From Ignavibacteria bacterium (GTDB taxonomy: Bacteria; Bacteroidota; Ignavibacteria; Ignavibacteriales; Ignavibacteriaceae): DNA of 64,000 nucleotides. The stretch's first letter is position 1. The number at the start of each line of letters is the position of its first letter. The stretch is taken from NCBI GenBank assembly GCA_017302895.1, contig JAFLBV010000002.1, positions 868,001 to 932,000 of the forward strand, in the 5' to 3' direction. The notes beneath the pieces are model-generated. The model was not told where the DNA came from and made no database searches. It saw nothing but the letters and a program-made list of their open reading frames with translations. Positions 8,294 through 17,575 of the stretch are shown one piece after another. The position numbers and the translations under genes were made by a program.

Positions 8294-10744
8294 TTATTTG
8301 CCGGGTGATCCAATTAAAATAAATGGTGCCCAGTAAAATGGGTGACTCCAGTCTTTGTTCGTTTTATTGTTTAAAACGGCTATTTGAGCATCTCTCATTG
8401 AGAAGAGCAGTGGCTTTTTTTCGTCTTTGTATTTCTCGTAAAAATGTTCCATCATAAATCCGGTTGATTTGTCGTCCACAGTCCAAAGTGTACCCATTAC
8501 ATTGGCAGCTCCGGCATAGAGCAGCGCCCGGGTGAGTCCTGTAAGATCATCCGTCGTCAGATACTTTTGACCTCCGAAAGCTCCAACTCTTCCGGAAAGA
8601 CATGCACTTAATACTACGAGATTTGCATTAAGTTTCAATTTAAATATCTCTGAAGCTCTCAGGTATCCGTCGTCACTTGAGTTTTTGGTAAGCATAAGAT
8701 GACTCTTGAGAGCATCCTCCTCATAAATCCCATGGGTGGCGAAGTGGAGTATATCATATTTCCCCGCCTCTTTTTTAATCACCGATTCGGTGGCTGCCTC
8801 ATTTATCAGAAGAAGAGTTTTATTTTTGTCAAAATGACGCGATATCTCATTTGCCTCTTTCTCAGCGAAAGGAAGTGGTGAGAATTTCGTGTTCGGATAG
8901 ATGGGATTACCCACAATCAAAATCTTCCCTTCATCCTTCTTCCCTGCTTTCAGAAGAAACGGAAGTGAAGATGCTGAAGGAAGTGTGAGGATCTCCTTCT
9001 CCTCGATCCAGTATGTCGGTCTTGCCACATGATGTTTCTTTGTAAGATCAAGGTTTTTGAATGATGATATCAGCGCCGCAAATGGCATCTCGTGTAGAAA
9101 ACCATGAGGAATGATTATTACCCTGTTAAAATTAACAAGATCCTTGTCCTGCTGATCACCGATTATTGTCTTGTAAAGCTGGAAGAGAGCGAGCTGAAGT
9201 ACCCTGTCAGCATCTGAGGCATACCACATTTCGGCAAGTTTAAGACTGTCGAGTGAGTCATCGTTTCTGTTCAGAATCTTTTGAAGTTCGGTGAACTCCC
9301 CCCTCCTGTTCGGGAACAGATTTATGTCTGTGATAATTTTGGTTACGAGTGAATCGATTTCCCTTGGACTCTGTCTGGATCTGGAAACCGTGATCGAATT
9401 CCCGGTTACGAGAAAAGTGTAGAAAGCATTCCTTCCGATAAAGAACTCGACAACTGCACTTTTTTCATCGATTAGCTTTTGGAAGTCTTTCAGCTTCACT
9501 GTTTCCTCACTCACAAGCAGATTCAGATCCGGCTGCAACTCCTCCTTCTTCGAATAGATTTTTGAGTATTCATCAAGAAGGGTCGTAAATTTCCCGATTT
9601 TATCTTCCTCAAAATAAAGCCACAGCGAATCCCTGAAAACTGTCTCAATCTCGCTTTTCCTCGAAAGTACCTCCTTTAATTCAGAGGGGAGATTCTCCTC
9701 CACTCCTGATGCCTTGGTGGACAACATATCTATGAAGGATCTTGATTTGACTTTCTCGGCAAGATTGAACATTGCTTCAAAATCTTTGTTCTCATAAAGT
9801 TCGTTTATCAGGAGCACATAATAGTAGGTGAGATTGTCAAGAAATACTGCCCTCCCCCGTTCATCATCCAGTTTGGAGCGGTACTCCTCTATAACTGCGA
9901 GATTCTCTTTTAATAAATTAATCCCATTATTGCGAAATATTTCACCGTTCTCTTTTCTGTCTGACATCTCAAGATAGAGGTAACCGAGTCTTAGGGATGC
10001 TATCGCTTTCCAGTAGTTATTGCCGCTTTTTTTATATCCCTCGATACTCATCTCGATATTTTTAGCGGCACTGTCGAGCTGCCCGACACTCTGAAATGAG
10101 ATACCAAGATTGAACAGAATGTTTGTCTTCAGGTTTTCATCCGGAGTGGAAACCGAAAGATTCCTTGCCCTTATCAGGGTGGTTAAAGCGTCATTCAGCA
10201 CCTGATTGTAATCGCTGTTGTCAGGATCGGCGGATGCATCAAGCCTGTAGAGTATGCCGAGATTCAGGAGCACCGAGAGTCTGCCGTCATTATTCCCCTT
10301 TTTTTCATAAAAGTCGAGCACTTCCATAAAAAGATTCTCAGCCTCGGTGATCTTACCGGCATAAGCCGACCGTCTGTCAGTCTCCATCAGGGTAATCGCC
10401 AGATTGTTTTTTATATTGTACAGCTCTGTTTCGATTGCATTCGACAAAGGCGGGTTAAAATCTTTATTCAAAAGGTTTACAGCCAGTCTGTAAAAACTTG
10501 CAGCAGCCTCCAGTTCCCTGTAATTATAATAGAGTGTCCCGAGTAATTTTACCGACCGGATCTGGTTATAATTGTCTTTCTCCTTCTCCGAAACCTTAAA
10601 AGCTTCGAAAATCACCTTCTCGGCATCCTTGTACATCGATTTTTCGAGGAGTGCATAACCCTTGTCTACGAGTTTACCAGCTTCGCCCGTCTGTGCTTCA
10701 AGCAGTGGAACAAAAATCAGAATAAAAAAGAAAATTTTTTTCAT
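8294..10744 (-). CDS. Exported TPR protein with C-terminal CHAT domain
   Basis: An 816-residue protein with a signal peptide ending near LLEAQ (residues 1-18), TPR-like helical repeats to about 330, a charged helical region about 330-420, and a CHAT domain to the C-terminus. The catalytic dyad is His671 in HFATHG and Cys715 in LSACLS, followed by GTLWTVDD and FYWAPF, as in the larger neighbour. It is the first gene of a two-gene minus-strand operon and is divergent from the FecR/cyclase genes. Having two CHAT proteins of very different TPR length side by side suggests cooperation or a cascade, but that is inference. Confidence 0.9.
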   Translation of the reverse strand: MKKIFFFILIFVPLLEAQTGEAGKLVDKGYALLEKSMYKDAEKVIFEAFKVSEKEKDNYNQIRSVKLLGTLYYNYRELEAAASFYRLAVNLLNKDFNPPLSNAIETELYNIKNNLAITLMETDRRSAYAGKITEAENLFMEVLDFYEKKGNNDGRLSVLLNLGILYRLDASADPDNSDYNQVLNDALTTLIRARNLSVSTPDENLKTNILFNLGISFQSVGQLDSAAKNIEMSIEGYKKSGNNYWKAIASLRLGYLYLEMSDRKENGEIFRNNGINLLKENLAVIEEYRSKLDDERGRAVFLDNLTYYYVLLINELYENKDFEAMFNLAEKVKSRSFIDMLSTKASGVEENLPSELKEVLSRKSEIETVFRDSLWLYFEEDKIGKFTTLLDEYSKIYSKKEELQPDLNLLVSEETVKLKDFQKLIDEKSAVVEFFIGRNAFYTFLVTGNSITVSRSRQSPREIDSLVTKIITDINLFPNRRGEFTELQKILNRNDDSLDSLKLAEMWYASDADRVLQLALFQLYKTIIGDQQDKDLVNFNRVIIIPHGFLHEMPFAALISSFKNLDLTKKHHVARPTYWIEEKEILTLPSASSLPFLLKAGKKDEGKILIVGNPIYPNTKFSPLPFAEKEANEISRHFDKNKTLLLINEAATESVIKKEAGKYDILHFATHGIYEEDALKSHLMLTKNSSDDGYLRASEIFKLKLNANLVVLSACLSGRVGAFGGQKYLTTDDLTGLTRALLYAGAANVMGTLWTVDDKSTGFMMEHFYEKYKDEKKPLLFSMRDAQIAVLNNKTNKDWSHPFYWAPFILIGSPGK

Positions 10745-10907
10745 GTTGGAAAAGTTTCAGATTTTTTACTAAATTGAGTAATACAAGATTTGATTTTACC
10801 TTAATTTGTGATCCAAAGCAATTTAACGGTTTTGAAGTGTCTAAATCACAGATTAAGGAGAGATTAAAGACTATTTTAACAAAAGAGATTCTAATTATTT
10901 CCTTTTA

Positions 10908-10982
10908 CTCGTAGATGGAGTAATTTAGAATTCAATTTAATAAAGTTTATTTAGAATTCAAACTCTATTACATTTCTACGAG
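10908..10982. promoter_or_regulatory. Symmetric control region between the CHAT and FecR/cyclase operons
   Basis: The 278-bp divergent spacer (10745-11022) contains nested symmetry. An outer inverted repeat pairs CTCGTAGA (10908-10915) with TCTACGAG (10975-10982), extended imperfectly by GTAAT/ATTAC. Inside lie two direct copies of TTTAGAATTCAA (10924-10935 and 10950-10961), 26 bp apart, each carrying a GAATTC palindrome. A 26-bp period is about two and a half helix turns. This looks like an operator or a transcribed stem for the plus-strand operon; no sigma consensus could be assigned with confidence. Confidence 0.55.
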
Positions 10983-11022
10983 CAAAAAGTTTCCCTTAAG
11001 TTTATTTATCAACGGAGGACCC

Positions 11023-12084
11023 ATGAGAAATCGAGTGGCTATATTCATCTTTTCTGTAATCATGACTCTGTCAGCGGCAGCGCAGGCACCAAGAGTCGAT
11101 ATACAGATACTTAATCCGCTGCCAACAGTAGATCTTACACAATTCATTAATGCAAAAGATCTGTGTGGCGCACCGGAAGTGTTTCAGGTTAGGCTTGATC
11201 CTAAAGGTCAGCAGGGCTTCATAAAAGCTTTTTTCTCCTGGAAAAAAATTGATCAGACAAATTACGACGAAGTCTATAGAATGACCAGTAATAATTTTAC
11301 CATCAGAGACTTCTACAGCAACGAATTGTGTAATTCCGAGATTAATGTCAAGGAAGAAAATTCCAACAAGACCCTCATCGACGAGGCTCTGAAAAAAGGC
11401 GTGCCGGTTGGCAGTTACAAAATAACAATCGAGTTGTACGGTGCCAATGGTACATTTCTTGCTTCAGATACTGAAATAAGGGATTTCACAAACCCTGCAG
11501 CAACTTTGGCTCTTATCTCTCCTGTGCAGTTAATGTCTTACAGTGAAAACAGCGTACCTGCATCATGGAACCCGGTTATAGGTGCACAGTCTTACAGAAT
11601 TAAAGCTGTCAGACTCACATCTATTCCACCTTCACTCGAATCAGCAATCGAAGACGGTACTCCCTGTATCAATAATGTTGATGTGGGACCAGTCACCCAA
11701 CTGAATGACCTTTCAATTCTTCAGACAGCAAACCCCTGGAGACCGGGTGATTTTGTTGTCGTCAGAGTAACGGCTATCGTTCCCGGCGCAGGTACCAATC
11801 AGGAATTGAACAGTAATATTATCCTTTTCCAGATTAGAAATGTCAACAATCCCCAATCATCAGTTATTTCACAGTTGATAATGAATCTCCTCTCATTCCT
11901 GCCACCAAATATGGTTACTCCGGAGTTGCAGCAGTTCCTGACCCTTTACGGTGCTTCCATTACAGGATACCAGGGAGATGGTGGACAAAACCTGAATTTG
12001 AACGAATTCCTTAATCTCTTAAATATGATAATTGCGAACCCGGAGATACTAATTAATATCCGTCTCGAAGGTTCCGGGAGTTAA
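11023..12084 (+). CDS. Secreted protein of unknown function
   Basis: I do not recognise a family. The 353-residue product has a signal peptide ending in SAAAQA (about residue 22), then beta-rich, Ig/fibronectin-like sequence: a segment with VPASWNPVIGAQSYRIK resembles a fibronectin type III strand pattern. The last 75 residues are Asn/Leu-rich and helical. There is a good RBS (GGAGGA) before the ATG. The gene precedes fecR by two bases and lies divergent from the CHAT operon, so it is probably an envelope component of that locus. Confidence 0.7.
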   Translation: MRNRVAIFIFSVIMTLSAAAQAPRVDIQILNPLPTVDLTQFINAKDLCGAPEVFQVRLDPKGQQGFIKAFFSWKKIDQTNYDEVYRMTSNNFTIRDFYSNELCNSEINVKEENSNKTLIDEALKKGVPVGSYKITIELYGANGTFLASDTEIRDFTNPAATLALISPVQLMSYSENSVPASWNPVIGAQSYRIKAVRLTSIPPSLESAIEDGTPCINNVDVGPVTQLNDLSILQTANPWRPGDFVVVRVTAIVPGAGTNQELNSNIILFQIRNVNNPQSSVISQLIMNLLSFLPPNMVTPELQQFLTLYGASITGYQGDGGQNLNLNEFLNLLNMIIANPEILINIRLEGSGS

Positions 12085-12086
12085 AT

Positions 12087-12764
12087 ATGAAAAAATATCT
12101 TTTAAATTTATCCGTACTCATGGTTGCTGTTTTCTTCTTCTCGGGAGCAACCGAAGAGATAAATGCTCCAGCCGCTGTTGTTACGAAGGTTGTTAACGCC
12201 GCTGAATACAAGACTTCTTCCGGTAAGTGGACCGATTTGAAAGTTGGACAGGCTCTTAACTCTGAAGATATGATTAAGACTTCAGGGAAATCTCTTGTCG
12301 TTGTCAAGTTTACCGATAACTCGGTACTCAAGGTGAGAGAGAATTCCCAGGTTAAAATATCAACCCTTAAGAAAGACAAAAATGTCTCCAAAACAGTAGA
12401 TGTTGATAAAGGAGCTGTAAATGCTTCTGTTACCAAACAGGATCAGCAGGATTTCAAATTCAAATCACCGACTCTCGTGGCTTCGGTCCGCGGTACCTGG
12501 CTCCTCTTTGGAGTCGGAAGTGACACTACAAATGTTGACTTGAAGGAAGGACAGCTCTTCTGCGAAGCCCAGCTTGGAAGACAGGAATCTGGCGATTTGA
12601 AAGAAAATCAAACTGTTACAGTAACTCCTGAGGGTTCTTTCAAACCGAGAGAAATGACCGATTCAGAGAAAAAAAGATTCGAGAATTCGAACAGGTCGAA
12701 TGTCAAAAAAGTGGTGATTAAAACACCGCAAGGTGACATCGTAATAGAATATCTGGAAAATTAA
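12087..12764 (+). CDS. FecR-domain periplasmic protein
   Basis: A 225-residue exported protein with a signal peptide (about 1-20) and a FecR domain. The conserved pattern is visible: a W-x-x-L-KVGQ strand, then the DMIKT, VVKFTDNSVLKVRENS and VRGTWLLFGV stretches. Classical FecR is a sigma-factor regulator, but stand-alone FecR domains also occur next to CHASE2 cyclases and surface proteins, as here. No TM anchor after the signal peptide and no sigma factor or anti-sigma segment is seen, so it is more likely a periplasmic binding or sensory module. It is followed by an intrinsic terminator. Confidence 0.82.
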   Translation: MKKYLLNLSVLMVAVFFFSGATEEINAPAAVVTKVVNAAEYKTSSGKWTDLKVGQALNSEDMIKTSGKSLVVVKFTDNSVLKVRENSQVKISTLKKDKNVSKTVDVDKGAVNASVTKQDQQDFKFKSPTLVASVRGTWLLFGVGSDTTNVDLKEGQLFCEAQLGRQESGDLKENQTVTVTPEGSFKPREMTDSEKKRFENSNRSNVKKVVIKTPQGDIVIEYLEN

Positions 12765-12783
12765 AGAATATATTTTCAGTATT

Positions 12784-12830
12784 AAGCCGCTTTTCATATT
12801 AAAACCATGTGAAAGCGGCTTTTATTTTTT
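12784..12830 (+). terminator. Intrinsic terminator after the fecR gene
   Basis: A 10-bp perfect stem, AAGCCGCTTT paired with AAAGCGGCTT (12784-12793 and 12812-12821), is followed by a T-rich run. It separates the unknown/fecR pair from the beta-barrel/cyclase genes, which have their own RBS (GGAGGT) just before 12919. Confidence 0.85.
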
Positions 12831-12918
12831 GTTTTTTTTATGCTATTTTGTAAATTCCATAAACCCTTAAAGAAATTACCCAACTCCCGTTTCATCAATA
12901 TCCCGGAGGTTTAATAGA

Positions 12919-15351
12919 ATGTTAAATTACTTTTTCAAAATCAGTTTCTTTTTGCTTCTGCCTGTGGTTTTGTTAGCACAAGCAAGCAATTTTGTGACGG
13001 GCGTGTCACTTACGGATGCCAGAGAGGGCTCTGATCTAACCATAAGAGCGGAGCTGACCAATATCAGCGAAATTTCTGATATCACGATAGCTTATCGTGT
13101 ATTTGGTACAACGGAATTCATTAAAAAAGAGATGGACCTTTCGGGCGGTAGTGCAAGCATAAATCTGGGTGCAGACGAAATAAGATTGCCGTCTCTCGAA
13201 TATTATTTCATCATCAAAATGAGAAGCGGTGGTGAAGAAACCTATCCCGTTGATGCAGTCATGCAGTCGTATCTGAATGTACAGGTTCAACCCAAATCAG
13301 CCAAGGACAGTGAAGTTTTGCTGCTTAACCCTGAACCGGGTACACCTATGACAACTGATGAGGCTCTCGTTACCATTTCACTTCTTAAAGCCAACGATGA
13401 GGTTGACAAAGGAAAAACCCGTATTTTCGTCAACGGAGTCGACCTTTCCGATCAGCTTTTTATCGCCGAGGATCTTATTATTCTTGCCGGTGACAAACTC
13501 GTTTCGAATCTCAAAACCGGAGGTTTGAATTCCGTCAGAGTGGAACTCTATAAAAAAGACGGCGCTGCATACCATGCCTACTCCGCAGGTTTTGAAGTCA
13601 AGGAAAAAAGCGGTAACAGGATTCAAGGCACACCTTTTGAATATTTCCTTAATGTGAGAGGTGAAACCAGAAACGAAAATGTAAGAGAAGTGAACAACTG
13701 GTACAATAACATCTCCCTTGATGGTAAAGCCACCTACGGTGCTTTTGATGCCGATCTGCAGGTTTACGCCACTTCGGAAGAGAAAGGGTACCTCCAGCCT
13801 TACAACAGATATAAACTCGGAATCTATAACGAGTATTTCAGAGTAATTGGTGGAGATTATACACCCGGATATCAGTCACTCATCATGAACGGCAAAAGAG
13901 TCAGAGGTATCACCAGCAGTCTGCATGTCGGATTCTTTAATGTTCAGGCTTCCTACGGCGAAATAAACCGCGGTATCGATGGAGCGATTGTAGAGATTTT
14001 GCCACCGAACACCTCACTTCTTGGCGCTGATATTCAGAGACTCCCTGACGGAAGGATCGCAAGAGTTAATCAGGGTACTTTCAAACGCGATGTCCTGGCA
14101 GTCAATCCATACTTCACTGCCGGTGAAACATTTAAACTTGGATTTACCTATCTTCATTCGAAAGATGACCTTGCTTCTGCTCAATTCACCAGACAACCCC
14201 AGGAAAATGTTGTGGCTGGTGCCGACTTCGCTTTGAACCTTGACGACAACAGAATCCAGCTATATGCTCAGGGAGCATTCTCCGTCATCAACAAGGATAT
14301 AACCACGGGAAACATCCCCGATTCGACCATTGACAAGGTTTTTGGTCCCGGTGGTGCATTCAGCGGTAATTCCGGGCAGATAAAAGATATCAAAGACATT
14401 ATCAGCAGGTTCATCACTTTCAACCAGTTCCTATCCCCATTGAAACCGGATGAACTTTCTTCTCTTGCTTATGAAGTAAGCCTTTCACTTAATTATTTCA
14501 ACAATTACTTCAAAGGTTCATACATTAGCAGAGGCTTTGACTATATCTCCTTCGGAAATAATTATCTTAGAACCGATGTCTCCGGATTTAATCTCTTTGA
14601 CCGTTTTTCGTTGCTCGACAACAGGATGTTTCTCTCCCTCGGATACGAAAGACTGGAAGACAACAGAAATAAAACCAAATTTGCGACAACCAAATTCACA
14701 AATTTTAATGCATCAGTTTCATACTATCCTGCTTTCAATCTGCCCGGAATCATTCTTTCCTACTCCAGAAATGAAAACAACAACGGTATCCTGAGTACTG
14801 ATCCTGATCCTATAAGAAGAACCTACGGCATTGATGATTATACCAACAGATTTGGATTGCAGGTTACTTACAGATTCTTTGCTGCATACAACCACAATCT
14901 TTCTGCAAATGCTTCGATTTCGAGCAGAAAAGACAACACCATATTCCAGTTTGATGCAAACAATACAATGTTTGGTATCAACTACTCGACAGAGTGGAGC
15001 AAAGCATTACAGTCGTTCCTGAACCTTAACATGAGCAATAATGAGATTGTTCAAGGACCGGGAAGACCAACTGTCAACTTTAACATCACTTCACTTGTTG
15101 CCGGAGCAAAATATTATCTGATGCAGAACAAGCTCGTTCTCAACGGTTCTGTCTCCCCCACCTTCGGAGATGCAAAAAGAACAGCAATCGATGTGAGCGC
15201 ACTTTACTATGTGCTTCAGAATTTCTCGCTGCAGTTACAGGTAAGATACATATTGAACAGTGGTGATATTTTTGACCCTGTAAGAAATGTCACAATACCG
15301 ATAGCAAACGATTCTATAATTGGATTAACAACAAGATATGAATTGAGGTAA
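12919..15351 (+). CDS. Predicted outer-membrane beta-barrel protein with Ig-like N-terminus
   Basis: An 810-residue exported protein with a signal peptide ending near LLAQA (about 21). The first 230 residues are beta-sandwich-like. From about 240 to the end, alternating aromatic/polar strands and Asn/Asp-rich turns recur (for example LNYFNNYFKGSYISRGF and LQLQVRYILNSGD), as in outer-membrane barrels. No named family is recognised. Its stop is one base before the CHASE2 cyclase start (TAAGATG), implying tight coupling between an outer-membrane protein and an inner-membrane cyclase. The C-terminal residue is Arg, not the common Phe/Tyr. Confidence 0.65.
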   Translation: MLNYFFKISFFLLLPVVLLAQASNFVTGVSLTDAREGSDLTIRAELTNISEISDITIAYRVFGTTEFIKKEMDLSGGSASINLGADEIRLPSLEYYFIIKMRSGGEETYPVDAVMQSYLNVQVQPKSAKDSEVLLLNPEPGTPMTTDEALVTISLLKANDEVDKGKTRIFVNGVDLSDQLFIAEDLIILAGDKLVSNLKTGGLNSVRVELYKKDGAAYHAYSAGFEVKEKSGNRIQGTPFEYFLNVRGETRNENVREVNNWYNNISLDGKATYGAFDADLQVYATSEEKGYLQPYNRYKLGIYNEYFRVIGGDYTPGYQSLIMNGKRVRGITSSLHVGFFNVQASYGEINRGIDGAIVEILPPNTSLLGADIQRLPDGRIARVNQGTFKRDVLAVNPYFTAGETFKLGFTYLHSKDDLASAQFTRQPQENVVAGADFALNLDDNRIQLYAQGAFSVINKDITTGNIPDSTIDKVFGPGGAFSGNSGQIKDIKDIISRFITFNQFLSPLKPDELSSLAYEVSLSLNYFNNYFKGSYISRGFDYISFGNNYLRTDVSGFNLFDRFSLLDNRMFLSLGYERLEDNRNKTKFATTKFTNFNASVSYYPAFNLPGIILSYSRNENNNGILSTDPDPIRRTYGIDDYTNRFGLQVTYRFFAAYNHNLSANASISSRKDNTIFQFDANNTMFGINYSTEWSKALQSFLNLNMSNNEIVQGPGRPTVNFNITSLVAGAKYYLMQNKLVLNGSVSPTFGDAKRTAIDVSALYYVLQNFSLQLQVRYILNSGDIFDPVRNVTIPIANDSIIGLTTRYELR

Positions 15352-15352
15352 G

Positions 15353-17575
15353 ATGCAACCCAGGAAAAACAAGTCAGGCTTCGTAACAAAACTTGCCACA
15401 GCAGCGGTTGTTGCACTTCTGACAATTCTTCTCACGGGTGACTTTTTTATCTCAATAAAGCCCATCAAAGAGCTTGAGCTTAAGCAAATTGATGAGAAAT
15501 TTACAAAAAGAGGTGCTGTCCCGTTTAAGGACAGCACCTCTAATGTTATTATTCTCGAGATAACCCGGAATACTTTTAAGGGCATGCCTGAAAAGTATAA
15601 AAAATGGCCCTACCCCCGGGAATTTTTCGCCCGTGTAATTAATAACCTGAATAATGCCGGTGTAAAAGCCATAGGCGTCGACCTTCTTATGGAAAGTTCC
15701 AGCATCTTCTCGCGTGAAGATGACTCCACTTTGATAAATGCCATTCTCGCTAAACACAATGTTGTGGTTGCCGGTAAGACTTTCGATGAAAACAGAAACA
15801 CCGGAGGCAATGTACAGGTGGAGGTCGAAAATCTGAAGGAAGACTACGGGAGTTTCCTTTTCCCGGTCGACAGCTCAATCGGGATCGTGCAGGTAATAGC
15901 CGATAACGATGGTGTTCACCGCCGATACTACCCCTTTGCTTATTCCCAGACCTCCAAAAAAAGTGTCCCCACTTTCTCATTCGCAGTATTAAACAAATGG
16001 TTCGGTCTCTCTCCGCTCACCATTTCCGAGATTTCAGGTGACTATTTTAAATTGGGGAAAAATCTGATACCGAAGTACGACGATGTTTCGATGCTGGTAA
16101 ACCTTTACGGTTCATCGCGCACATTCAAACATGTTGATTTTATTGATGTACTCGATGATTCGGTATTCAATACCGCTGAGGAACTTGAATACGGTACATC
16201 GTTGAATATTTGGGATGATCCCGCTTCAGGATTGCTCTATTCGGGGATGTTCAAGGACAAGATTGTTCTGATCGGCTCCACTCTCGAGGAAGATCGTGAT
16301 GTTATTCCCGTTGCGTTATCGACCGACGAAAAAGGCGGAAGCAACACTATTTACGGTGTAGAGTTCCACGCAAATGTTATCCAAAACATTATCGATGGAA
16401 ACTACATAAACAAGTTTCCCTACTGGGCAGAGGTGCTCCTCATAATTGCTTTTGTAATGATCAGCTTCTTCCTGACTTCCTATCTGAGAGATCTGAAACT
16501 TCGCATGAGCTGGATCGTCGAGATCGGAAGTGTCGTGCTGGTCTTTCTCCTGGTTTTTGGAATCAGGGAACTCTCCAATTATCTCTTTATCGATCAGAAA
16601 CTCCTTCTCTCGTATGTTGGAATTGACCTCGGAATCATTCTCGGTTATTTCTCCAGTACAGCCTACTACTTCATCCTGGAAAGAAGACAGAAAACACAAA
16701 TCAAAGGAATGTTTTCACAGTATGTCGATAAATCGATGGTTGACGAACTGATTGCCAATCCCGATAAACTACGACTTGGCGGTGAGAAAAAATTTGTAAC
16801 GGTCTTCTTTTCCGACATTGCAGGATTCTCAACTTTCTCGGAAAACAAGGAACCGGAAGAGCTTGTAGCATTTCTCAACCAGTATCTCAGTGCGATGACG
16901 GAATCGGTTATTGCAAACAAAGGAACTCTCGACAAGTACATCGGCGATGCCGTGATGGCTTTTTGGGGAGCTCCGATTCCGATTGAAAACCACGCCCAGC
17001 TCGCCTGCAAAACCGCTCTTACTCAGCAGGAAATCATCAAAAGGATGCAGAAAAAGTGGAAGGAGGAAGGGCAGCCGATTATTGATGTGAGAATCGGTAT
17101 AAATACGGGTGACATGGTTGTTGGTAATGTCGGTGGCACACAGAGATTCGATTACACCGTGATGGGTGACAATGTGAACCTCGCTTCCAGACTCGAGGGA
17201 GCAAACAAAGCCTACGGTACTCACATAATGATTAGCGAATCCACTTTTGAACTCGTGCATAAGGAGTTCATGACTCGTGAGCTCGACAGGCTAGTGGTTA
17301 AAGGAAAAACCCTGCCTGTGAAAGTCTACGAACTTGTTGCTGAAGCCGGTGCTGAAATTGATGAGGAGACGAAACAAGCGATGCAACACTACTGCGACGC
17401 CATGTCAAAGTATCGTAATCGTGACTTCGGAGGCGCCCTCGAACTTTTCAACAAAGCTCTCGAAACCAAACCTGATGACGGACCATCAAAGGTTTACATT
17501 GAAAGGTCGAAACACTATATTGAATCACCTCCGGACGAGAACTGGGATGGCGTTTTTAAACTCACTACAAAATAA
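15353..17575 (+). CDS. CHASE2-domain transmembrane adenylate cyclase
   Basis: A 740-residue class III nucleotide cyclase. Residues about 11-35 form a first TM helix, then an extracytoplasmic CHASE2 sensor (about 45-340, with IGVDLLMES and GVEFHANVIQNII), three TM helices (about 350-440), and a cytoplasmic cyclase domain (about 475-650). Metal-binding Asp residues are in FFSDIAGF and KYIGDAVMAF, and the transition-state Asn/Arg are in NVNLASRLEG. The Lys of DKYIGD fits ATP rather than GTP. A short TPR-like tail follows. It presumably makes cAMP in response to a periplasmic signal, perhaps through FecR or the barrel encoded just upstream. Confidence 0.92.
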   Translation: MQPRKNKSGFVTKLATAAVVALLTILLTGDFFISIKPIKELELKQIDEKFTKRGAVPFKDSTSNVIILEITRNTFKGMPEKYKKWPYPREFFARVINNLNNAGVKAIGVDLLMESSSIFSREDDSTLINAILAKHNVVVAGKTFDENRNTGGNVQVEVENLKEDYGSFLFPVDSSIGIVQVIADNDGVHRRYYPFAYSQTSKKSVPTFSFAVLNKWFGLSPLTISEISGDYFKLGKNLIPKYDDVSMLVNLYGSSRTFKHVDFIDVLDDSVFNTAEELEYGTSLNIWDDPASGLLYSGMFKDKIVLIGSTLEEDRDVIPVALSTDEKGGSNTIYGVEFHANVIQNIIDGNYINKFPYWAEVLLIIAFVMISFFLTSYLRDLKLRMSWIVEIGSVVLVFLLVFGIRELSNYLFIDQKLLLSYVGIDLGIILGYFSSTAYYFILERRQKTQIKGMFSQYVDKSMVDELIANPDKLRLGGEKKFVTVFFSDIAGFSTFSENKEPEELVAFLNQYLSAMTESVIANKGTLDKYIGDAVMAFWGAPIPIENHAQLACKTALTQQEIIKRMQKKWKEEGQPIIDVRIGINTGDMVVGNVGGTQRFDYTVMGDNVNLASRLEGANKAYGTHIMISESTFELVHKEFMTRELDRLVVKGKTLPVKVYELVAEAGAEIDEETKQAMQHYCDAMSKYRNRDFGGALELFNKALETKPDDGPSKVYIERSKHYIESPPDENWDGVFKLTTK

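Noticed and set aside
2663..10744. CHAT pair as a type III-E CRISPR (Craspase) or gasdermin defence system
   Set aside because: There is no Cas protein and no gasdermin-like gene, and both CHAT proteins carry export signals, which does not fit a cytoplasmic defence effector.
12087..12764. FecR as a ferric-citrate sigma/anti-sigma system
   Set aside because: No ECF sigma factor or TonB-dependent receptor is adjacent, and the protein lacks a cytoplasmic anti-sigma segment.
17334..17546. Longer N-terminus for the RlpA-like gene
   Set aside because: It only reads the cyclase 3' end out of frame; the lipobox signal peptide begins at 17547.
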